Assembly: GCA_040752855.1 (NCBI GenBank)
Contig: JBFMHP010000001.1
Location: forward strand, 1 to 64,000
Length of the DNA: 64,000 nucleotides
Source: JBFMHP01 sp040752855
Lineage (GTDB): Bacteria; Pseudomonadota; Gammaproteobacteria; RBG-16-57-12
Reading direction: 5' to 3'
How positions within the stretch are numbered: the stretch's first letter is position 1; each line of letters starts with the position of its first letter. Shown here piece after piece: positions 34,695 to 41,072 of the stretch. The position numbers and the translations under genes are program-made. Under the pieces are notes generated by a model. The model worked only from the letters and a program-made list of their open reading frames with translations. It was not told the DNA's origin and searched no databases.

Positions 34695-35228
34695 ATGCCG
34701 CCAGCGCCCCGCCCGCTCCAGCGCCTGGTCGGCGCCATCGACGGTTTCAGCGAATGGACCGGCCGCGCCGTGGCCTGGCTGGTACTGGCCCTGGTGCTGC
34801 TGATCGCCTATGACGTGACGATGCGCTACCTGTTCACGAGCGGTTCGGTGGCGCTGCAGGAACTCGAGTGGCATCTATTCGCGCTGATCTTCCTGCTCGC
34901 CGCCGCCTACACCGCCCGGCACGATGCCCATGTGCGGGTGGACATCTTCTACAGCCGCTGCGCGCCGCGCACCCGCGCCTGGATCGACCTGCTCGGCGGC
35001 CTGTTCCTGCTGCTGCCGTTCTGCCTCCTGATCATCTATTGCTCCTGGCCCTTCGTGCTCAATTCCTTTGCCATGCACGAAAGCTCGCCCGATCCCGGCG
35101 GCCTGCCCGCGCGCTACCTGATCAAGGCCGCGATCCCCGCCGGATTCGCCCTGCTGATGCTGCAAGGCATCGCCGATATCCTGCGCCAGGCCGTGATCCT
35201 GTCGCGCCGACCGGAACCGGAGGCCTGA
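34695..35228 (+). CDS. TRAP transporter small permease DctQ
   Basis: A 177-residue protein with four membrane helices, the Q component of a tripartite ATP-independent periplasmic (TRAP) carrier. Family features are VAWLVLALVLLIAYDVTMRY, LQELEWHLFALIFLLAAAYT (the EWH motif of DctQ) and HVRVDIFY. The ATG directly follows the TAA of the upstream barrel protein gene, and the stop overlaps the next ATG by one base (TGATG). It scaffolds the large permease in the inner membrane. Confidence 0.92.
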   Translation: MPPAPRPLQRLVGAIDGFSEWTGRAVAWLVLALVLLIAYDVTMRYLFTSGSVALQELEWHLFALIFLLAAAYTARHDAHVRVDIFYSRCAPRTRAWIDLLGGLFLLLPFCLLIIYCSWPFVLNSFAMHESSPDPGGLPARYLIKAAIPAGFALLMLQGIADILRQAVILSRRPEPEA

Positions 35229-36556
35229 TGGAAATCTGGGCGTTGGTGATGCTGGCCACCGTGGTGGTCCTGCTCTTCCTCGGTTATCCCGTCGCCTTCA
35301 CCCTGGGCGCGGTCTCGGCCGGTTTTGGCCTGGTCTGGCTGGGGCTCGACTTCTTCTCGCTGCTGCCGATGCGCATCTGGGGCGTGATGACCAACTTCAC
35401 GCTGATCTCGGTGCCGCTGTTCATCTTCATGGGCGTGCTGCTGGAGAAATCCGGCATCGCCGAGGAACTGCTCGAGACCATGGGCATGCTGTTCGGCCGC
35501 CTGCGCGGCGGCATGGCCATCTCCATCGTCCTGGTCGGCACCCTGCTGGCGGCCACCACCGGAGTGGTCGGCGCGACCGTGGTCACCATGACCGTGATCG
35601 CCCTGCCGGCGATGCTCAAGCACGGCTTCTCCCCGAATCTCGCCACCGGCACCATCGCCGCCTCCGGCACCCTCGGCCAGATCATCCCGCCGAGCGTCAT
35701 CCTGATCATTTTGTCCGACGTCATGGGCGTGCCGGCCGGTCAGCTGTTTGCCGCCGCGGTCATCCCCGGTCTGCTGCTGGTCGCGGCGTATATCCTCTAC
35801 ATCGCCTGGGTCGCCTGGCGGCGTCCGAGCCAGGCCCCTGCCATCAAGCGCGAAGGGGCGCTGGCGATCGACAACCGCACCCTCATCCTCAAGGTATTCT
35901 CCAGCCTGCTGCCGCCGCTGGTCCTGGTCATCGCCGTGCTCGGCTCGATCTTCTTCGGCATCGCCTCGCCGACCGAATCGGCCGCCATCGGCGCGATCGG
36001 CGCCCTGGTGCTCGCCCTCACCCACCGCCGCCTCACCCTGAGCAATCTCCAGGACGCGATGCGCTCGACCACCCGCCTGACCAGCATGGTGTTCATCATC
36101 CTGATCGGCGCCACCGCCTTCGGCCTGGTCTTCCGCGGCATGGGGGGTGATGCCCTGGTCCACGAGATGATGACCAATCTGCCCGGCGGCGTGTGGGGCT
36201 TCCTGGTCGTCAGCATGCTGTTGTTGTTCGTGCTGGGCTTTTTCCTCGACTTCCTCGAGATCTGCTTCATCGCCGTGCCGATCCTGGTCCCGATCGCCGC
36301 CCACTTCGGCATCGACCCGCTGTGGTTTGCGGTGCTGATCGCCGTCAATCTGCAAACCTCGTTTCTCACGCCCCCCTTCGGCTTCTCGCTGTTTTATCTC
36401 AAGGCCGCCGCCCCGCCGCAGATCACCATGACCCAGATCTACCGCGGCATCATCCCCTTCGTCGTGCTGCAACTGGCCGTCCTGGCCTTGGTCATCGCCT
36501 TCCCCGACTTCGCCACCTGGCTGCCGGGGCTGTTGGATGCGGTGCAGGGTTTGTAA
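35228..36556 (+). CDS. TRAP transporter large permease DctM
   Basis: A 442-residue, about twelve-helix permease that performs sodium-driven uptake. DctM motifs are SVPLFIFMGVLLEKSGIAEE, LVGTLLAATTGVVGATVVTM, ASGTLGQIIPPSVILIIL and a C-terminal NLQTSFLTPPFGFSLFYLK. Overlap with dctQ shows coupled translation. TRAP carriers need a periplasmic binding protein; a matching DctP-type lipoprotein is encoded on the opposite strand at 37403. Cargo in this family includes C4-dicarboxylates, sialate, ectoine and sulfonates. The position downstream of a CysB-like regulator argues for an organosulfur substrate, as an inference only. Confidence 0.93.
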   Translation: MEIWALVMLATVVVLLFLGYPVAFTLGAVSAGFGLVWLGLDFFSLLPMRIWGVMTNFTLISVPLFIFMGVLLEKSGIAEELLETMGMLFGRLRGGMAISIVLVGTLLAATTGVVGATVVTMTVIALPAMLKHGFSPNLATGTIAASGTLGQIIPPSVILIILSDVMGVPAGQLFAAAVIPGLLLVAAYILYIAWVAWRRPSQAPAIKREGALAIDNRTLILKVFSSLLPPLVLVIAVLGSIFFGIASPTESAAIGAIGALVLALTHRRLTLSNLQDAMRSTTRLTSMVFIILIGATAFGLVFRGMGGDALVHEMMTNLPGGVWGFLVVSMLLLFVLGFFLDFLEICFIAVPILVPIAAHFGIDPLWFAVLIAVNLQTSFLTPPFGFSLFYLKAAAPPQITMTQIYRGIIPFVVLQLAVLALVIAFPDFATWLPGLLDAVQGL

Positions 36557-36665
36557 ATGCGAACGGTCGTATTCACTTGAATCACACCTGCGTCGGCACC
36601 CGAGATGAAACGCCAGGATATTAAAATTTTCTAATACTATTATCGGCTTATAAAAGCCACAAAAG

Positions 36666-36692
36666 TTAAGTTTGTTCCTGACTCGCCGATAC
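36666..36692 (+). promoter_or_regulatory. Sigma-28 (FliA) type promoter of the bacteriohemerythrin gene
   Basis: TTAAGTTT (36666-36673), an 11-base spacer and GCCGATAC (36685-36692) match the flagellar sigma-28 consensus TAAAGTTT-N11-GCCGATAA at 14 of 16 positions. Transcription would start near 36700, just before the gene. Confidence 0.75.
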
Positions 36693-36726
36693 CACTGCAA
36701 TCACTATGTCGTTTTATGGAGGAGTG

Positions 36727-37185
36727 ATGAGCCAGTTTGAATGGAGCAAGGAAAAATTCAGCGTGTACGTGGCGGACATGGATGAGCAGCACAAAGAGTG
36801 GCTTGCCATCATCAACGAACTACACACTTGTCTTATGACATCCAAAACGGATCTCACCACGGACAAGGTTCTTAAGAAGATGATCAATTACACCAGATAC
36901 CACTTTGCGGAAGAAGAGCGTCTCATGCGTGATGAAGGCTATCCGCACTACGACGCGCACATCCGAGCCCATGCGCATTTCACTTCCAAATTGATGGAGC
37001 TGAAGAAAGCGGTAGACGCAGGCGAGCTGTTATTGCGAAGAGAACTCATGGGCATTCTGAAAAACTGGCTGACGGATCACATCCAGAATACAGACCGTCT
37101 GTACGGTCAATTCATCATGGAAAATTCGACAGGGTCCGTTGACGAGGCACCAGGCACTATCAGCCCTGACATTACGCCGAATTAA
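36727..37185 (+). CDS. Bacteriohemerythrin, O2-binding diiron protein
   Basis: A 152-residue four-helix-bundle protein. All ligands of a non-haem diiron oxygen-binding site are present: H22 (DEQHKEW), H59 and E63 (RYHFAEEERLM), H78 and H82 (DAHIRAHAHF), H118 and D123 (DHIQNTDRLY). It should bind oxygen reversibly and serve in storage, delivery or aerotaxis. I start at 36727 because GGAGGAG lies just upstream; an ATG at 36706 would add 7 residues. A sigma-28 type promoter directly upstream ties it to the flagellar/chemotaxis regulon. The stop codon lies inside the left tip of a 185-base palindromic element. Confidence 0.93.
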   Translation: MSQFEWSKEKFSVYVADMDEQHKEWLAIINELHTCLMTSKTDLTTDKVLKKMINYTRYHFAEEERLMRDEGYPHYDAHIRAHAHFTSKLMELKKAVDAGELLLRRELMGILKNWLTDHIQNTDRLYGQFIMENSTGSVDEAPGTISPDITPN

Positions 37186-37366
37186 CCCTGATATTTCATC
37201 ACGGATCGTAGCGAGGGCGCATAAGGCATTGAAGATTCAGGACGCACGGAGCTTTTGACGGTGAAGGCATAGTCGACACTATGTCGAACCGGCAAAAGCG
37301 AGTACGTCACGAAGATTCAATGGATTACGCGACCGCAGTAGATTCGTGGTGACATATCCGGGTTAA
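37182..37366. mobile_element. 185-base giant imperfect palindrome, MITE-like
   Basis: The whole segment folds on itself: TTAACCCTGATATTTCATCA at the left end mirrors TTAACCCGGATATGTCACCA read from the right end on the other strand, and pairing continues with bulges to the centre, where GCTTTTG/CAAAAGC and CATAGT-CGAC-ACTATG (around 37271-37286) form the tip. Ends are TTAACCC...GGGTTAA. No open frame is inside. Such full-length terminal inverted repeats are typical of miniature inverted-repeat elements or large cruciform-forming repeats. It separates the hemerythrin gene from the convergent dctP gene, and the left end supplies the hemerythrin stop codon. Confidence 0.75.
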
Positions 37367-37369
37367 AAT

Positions 37370-37390
37370 GAAGGGGCCCATGGCCCCTTC
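37370..37390 (-). terminator. Probable terminator of the TRAP binding-protein gene
   Basis: GAAGGGGCC (37370-37378) and GGCCCCTTC (37382-37390) form a perfect 9-bp hairpin. On the minus strand it is followed by ATTTTAA, a weak T-run, 13 bases past the stop codon of the binding-protein gene. Confidence 0.65.
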
Positions 37391-37402
37391 ACTCTTTCTA
37401 GA

Positions 37403-38512
37403 TCATCGCTTCAGCGCCTGCTGATACGCATTTTCCGAAATCGCGGCCCAGCCTTCGTACTTGGCCTGGTAATCGCGATAGACCTGGTAAACCTTGGCAA
37501 ACTGCGGGTCTTTTTGCGCCTGCTCCTGCAGTGCCTCTTCGGTGAGTTGTTGCAAGGTGGCGATCACATCATCGGGGAACGGCAGGATCTCGGCCTTGCC
37601 CTGCTTGATCTCCTCGAGCGCCGCAAGATTCTTGGCCTCGAACTCGGTGAGCATCCAGGCATCGGTGGCTTGGGCGGCCACCTCGACGATGCGCTGGAGA
37701 TCAGCGGGCAGACCGTCCCACACCTTCTTGTTGACGATCAGCTCCAGGCTCGGGCCGGGCTCTTGCCAGCCGGGATAGTAGTAGTACTTGGCGATGCGCG
37801 GCAGGCCCAGGCGCTGATCGTGATACGGCCCGACCCACTCGGTGGCATCGATGGTGCGCCGCTCCAGCGCCGAATAGATCTCGCCGCCGGGCAGCAGCAC
37901 CGGATTGCCGCCGGCCTTGGCGAGCACCTGGCCGCCGAGTCCGGGGATGCGCATCTTCAGCCCCTTGAGATCGGCGACCGAATCGATGCGCTTATTAAAC
38001 CAGCCACCCATCTGGACGCCGGTATTGCCCATCGGAAAGGGCACCAGATTGTGCGGCGCGTAGACCTCGCGCCAGAGCTCCAGCCCGCCGCCGGAATACA
38101 GCCAGGTGTTCATGCCCTGCGCGCTCATGCCAAAAGGCATGGTGGTGAAGAACTGGGCGGCCGGGATCTTGCCCGACCAGTAATAGGCCGCGGCATGGCC
38201 GATCTCCACCGTGCCTTGGGAGACCGCGTCGAAGACCTGCAGCGGCGGCACCAGTTCGCCGCCGGCGAAGACCTGGGTCTTGATGCGCCCCTGGCTCATG
38301 GTCTCGACGTCCTTGGCGAAGCGCTGCACGCCCTCCTGGAAAACCGGGAAATTGGGCGGCCAGCTGGTCACCATGCGCCAGCGCTGACTCGGCTGGCTGG
38401 GAGCGGCTTCGGCTTTTGCCGCCGGCGCCTGCTGTTCGGCCTTCTCCGCGCCGCAACCATGCAGCACGAGGGAGACCATGATCATCACTAAGACAAAAAA
38501 GAATCTCTTCAT
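37403..38512 (-). CDS. TRAP transporter substrate-binding lipoprotein, DctP family
   Basis: A 369-residue periplasmic binding protein. A lipoprotein signal (MKRFFFVLVMIMVSLVLHGC, lipidated Cys at 20) is followed by a short alanine/proline linker and the DctP fold: RWRMVTSWPPNFPVFQEGVQ, GTVEIGHAAAYYWSGKIPAA, MRIPGLGGQVLAKAGGNPVL and the ligand-binding TEWVGPYHDQRLGL. The TSWPP start and WVGPYHD motif are seen in the branch annotated as mannitol/chloroaromatic- or 2-oxo-acid-type TRAP binding proteins. It most likely feeds the DctQM pair at 34695-36556, although it is on the other strand and separated by the hemerythrin gene and a mobile-like palindrome. Confidence 0.9.
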   Translation of the reverse strand: MKRFFFVLVMIMVSLVLHGCGAEKAEQQAPAAKAEAAPSQPSQRWRMVTSWPPNFPVFQEGVQRFAKDVETMSQGRIKTQVFAGGELVPPLQVFDAVSQGTVEIGHAAAYYWSGKIPAAQFFTTMPFGMSAQGMNTWLYSGGGLELWREVYAPHNLVPFPMGNTGVQMGGWFNKRIDSVADLKGLKMRIPGLGGQVLAKAGGNPVLLPGGEIYSALERRTIDATEWVGPYHDQRLGLPRIAKYYYYPGWQEPGPSLELIVNKKVWDGLPADLQRIVEVAAQATDAWMLTEFEAKNLAALEEIKQGKAEILPFPDDVIATLQQLTEEALQEQAQKDPQFAKVYQVYRDYQAKYEGWAAISENAYQQALKR

Positions 38513-38820
38513 GGGAGTGTATTCCTGGTTTGGTCGTCATCCCCGGCTCGGGCAATAAATGCCGCGCGGGGCGCCCAGTGTACCGGATCGGAAAAATTTT
38601 TTTAAATTTTGCGGACTCAGTTATCAGCGGGGACCCGATGCAAATATGAAACTTATCTAGGTGTTAGAAAACGTTGCTGGTTACGGCGTGATCAGAGAGT
38701 CAAATTATTGACTGATCCACCCCGGATGCTTGATTGACTTTGACGCCCAAAGGGCTTTGAATGGGGCCTCGAATCGGGTGGCACAACGAAAAATAACACC
38801 TTAGCCCATGACCCGTACGC
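38513..38820. other. Divergent intergenic region, no gene
   Basis: Roughly 300 bases between dctP and the GGDEF-EAL gene. An AT-rich run near 38590-38610 may serve dctP. The right end is the sigma-54 promoter at 38821. Nothing else is recognisable. Confidence 0.4.
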
Positions 38821-38836
38821 TGGCATGTCACTTGCT
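38821..38836 (+). promoter_or_regulatory. Sigma-54 (RpoN) -24/-12 promoter
   Basis: TGGCATGTCACTTGCT has the invariant GG and GC dinucleotides separated by exactly ten bases and matches the TGGCACG-N4-TTGCT consensus at all but one informative position. A transcript would begin near 38848, 20 bases before the ATG at 38868. Confidence 0.7.
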
Positions 38837-38867
38837 AACTGGCCGGGCATTCGAGGAAACCGATCAT

Positions 38868-40979
38868 ATGGGTGCACAAATCATGGCTCGCATACTGGAA
38901 GGCGATCAGCATTCACATCAAGACGAGGCCGGCGGCGCGACACCGCCCGTGGCCCAGCATCCCTTCGCCTACGGACATGCCATCTTCGAATCCGCCGCCG
39001 AGGGCATCCTGGTCATCGACGGCGCGGGCCGCATCCAGATCGCCAATCCCGCGGCTGCGGCGATCTTCGGCGCGACGGCCGAATCGCTCCAGCATGCCGG
39101 CATCGATGAGCTGATCCCGACGTTCACCGCCTACCTCGGCGCGCTGCGCACGGCGACTTCCCCCGTGGAGATCAAGGGCCGGCGCCGCACCGGCGAGGAA
39201 CTGCCGCTGTCGCTGCATGTCCGTTCCATGAACATCGATGGACAGGAGATGTTCAGCGCCTTCATCGAAGACATCTCCGAGCAGCGCCTGATGCGCGGCA
39301 AGCTGTTCGAGGCCGAGATGCGCTTCCGCGACTTGATCGAAACCGCCCATGACCTGGTCTGGAGCATGGACACCGAGGGCCGCTGGACCTATCTCAACAG
39401 CGCCTGCGAGCAGATCTACGGCCACAAGCCCCAGGAGATGCTCGGGCGCCATTTCCACGAATTCCAGGCGCCGGAATACCGCGAACGCGACGCCAAGGCC
39501 CTGCTCGATCTGCTCAGCGGCAAGGACATCGTCCATTACGAAACCGTGCACCTAAACCGCAAGGGCGAGCAGCGCTACCTCAGCTTCAACGGCAAGACCC
39601 ATCACGACGAACACGGCCGCATCCAATGGATCAGCGGCACCGCGCGCGACATCACCGAGCAGAAACTCTATCAGCAGCAGCTCTATTATCAGGCCCAGCA
39701 TGATGTGCTGACCGGCCTCTATAACCGCAATTACTTCCAGCAGGAACTCGGCCGCGTGATCGCGCAGGTCGCGCGCAGCGGCGCGGAGTACGCGCTGTTC
39801 TACATCGACCTCGACCAGTTCAAATTCATCAACGACACCCTGGGCCACGCCGCCGGCGACAAACTCCTGATCGAATGCACGCGGATGCTCAAGCGCAGCG
39901 TGCGCGAGGGCGATCTGGTGGCGCGCTTCGGCGGGGACGAATTCACCATCCTGCTCTACAACATCGACCGCGAAAGCGCCGAGGCCGTGGCGGAAAAACT
40001 ACGCCAGTGCTTCGAGGACTTTAAATTCCTGGAAGGCGGCAATTCATTCAACGTGACCTGCAGCATCGGCGCGGCGATGATCGACAGCACCGTGCAGAGC
40101 ATGGACGAGGCCATGATGCATGCCGATCTCGCCTGCCACATCGCCAAGTCCGAGGGCCGCAACAAGGTCATGTTCTACGACAGCGGCCACAACAATATGA
40201 TCGATCTCGCCGAGGACATGGGCTGGGCGTCGCGGGTGCGCGAGGCGGTCGACCGCGGCCTGTTCCGCATGGTCTATCAGCCGATCTTCTCCTTGAACGG
40301 CGAAGGACACGGTTATGAAGTGCTGCTGCGCATGCTTCATCGCGACGGCAGCGAGATCAAGCCCGGCGGCTTCATCCCTGCGGCCGAGCGCTTCGGCCTG
40401 ATCCACAGCGTCGATCGCTGGCTGGTCGCGCAGGCCATCGACAAACTCGCGGAGATGAACCGCGACACCCAATCGCCGGTGTATTTTTCCATCAATCTCT
40501 CCGGCCGCGCCTTCGAGGACGAACTGCTGCTGCCGCTGATCCACCGCAAGCTCGATGAGACCGGCGTCGATCCGGGTCTGCTCACCTTCGAGATCACTGA
40601 AACGGCGGCCATCAACAAACTCTCCGCAGCGGTGCGCTTCATCGAAGGATTGAAAAAACTCGGCTGCAAATTCGCGCTGGATGATTTCGGCGCCGGCTTC
40701 TGCTCGTTCACCTATCTCAAGCACCTGCCGGTGGACAAGGTCAAGATCGACGGTTCCTTCATCAACGGCCTGGCCTCGAGCGAGGTCGATCAGGCGATGG
40801 TGCAGTCCATGGCGCAGATCGCGCGGGCGCTGGGCAAGCAGACCGTGGCCGAGGCCGTAGAAGATGCCGATACCCTGCGCATGCTGCGCGAGATCGGCGT
40901 CGATTACGCCCAGGGTTATTATCTCGGACTGCCGGTGGAGAATTTGGAGATCGAGCAGTTGAGCCTGAAGTGGCTGTAA
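38868..40979 (+). CDS. PAS-PAS-GGDEF-EAL cyclic-di-GMP turnover protein
   Basis: A 703-residue cytosolic protein: PAS 1 (about 35-140), PAS 2 (150-265), GGDEF (280-440) and EAL (455-700). The cyclase site RFGGDEF is intact and preceded by REGD, a product-inhibition I-site (RxxD). In the EAL domain the signature reads EVL (YEVLLRML) in place of EAL, while the other metal and catalytic residues are present (FEITETA, DDFGAGF, KIDGSF, AEAVED, QGYYLG). So the cyclase looks active and the phosphodiesterase probable. I start at 38868, not 38808, because the sigma-54 promoter lies between them. It likely controls motility or biofilm choice. Confidence 0.92.
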   Translation: MGAQIMARILEGDQHSHQDEAGGATPPVAQHPFAYGHAIFESAAEGILVIDGAGRIQIANPAAAAIFGATAESLQHAGIDELIPTFTAYLGALRTATSPVEIKGRRRTGEELPLSLHVRSMNIDGQEMFSAFIEDISEQRLMRGKLFEAEMRFRDLIETAHDLVWSMDTEGRWTYLNSACEQIYGHKPQEMLGRHFHEFQAPEYRERDAKALLDLLSGKDIVHYETVHLNRKGEQRYLSFNGKTHHDEHGRIQWISGTARDITEQKLYQQQLYYQAQHDVLTGLYNRNYFQQELGRVIAQVARSGAEYALFYIDLDQFKFINDTLGHAAGDKLLIECTRMLKRSVREGDLVARFGGDEFTILLYNIDRESAEAVAEKLRQCFEDFKFLEGGNSFNVTCSIGAAMIDSTVQSMDEAMMHADLACHIAKSEGRNKVMFYDSGHNNMIDLAEDMGWASRVREAVDRGLFRMVYQPIFSLNGEGHGYEVLLRMLHRDGSEIKPGGFIPAAERFGLIHSVDRWLVAQAIDKLAEMNRDTQSPVYFSINLSGRAFEDELLLPLIHRKLDETGVDPGLLTFEITETAAINKLSAAVRFIEGLKKLGCKFALDDFGAGFCSFTYLKHLPVDKVKIDGSFINGLASSEVDQAMVQSMAQIARALGKQTVAEAVEDADTLRMLREIGVDYAQGYYLGLPVENLEIEQLSLKWL

Positions 40980-40988
40980 TCCCCCATT

Positions 40989-41047
40989 TGTAGGAGCGAG
41001 CCCTGCTCGCGAATGAGCGTCTATCGCCTGCAGGGCAGGCTCCCACA
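40989..41047. repeat. Inverted repeat pair, family D
   Basis: TGTAGGAGCGAGCCCTGCTC at the left faces GGGCAGGCTCCCACA at the right, 59 bases in all, lying between the convergent GGDEF-EAL and uvrD genes. Confidence 0.75.
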
Positions 41048-41072
41048 AAAAGATGTGGTTTGACGCTTGGCC

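Noticed and set aside
35114..36700. Minus-strand 528-codon frame over dctM
   Set aside because: His/Asp/Gln-rich antisense artefact; dctM is unambiguous on the plus strand.
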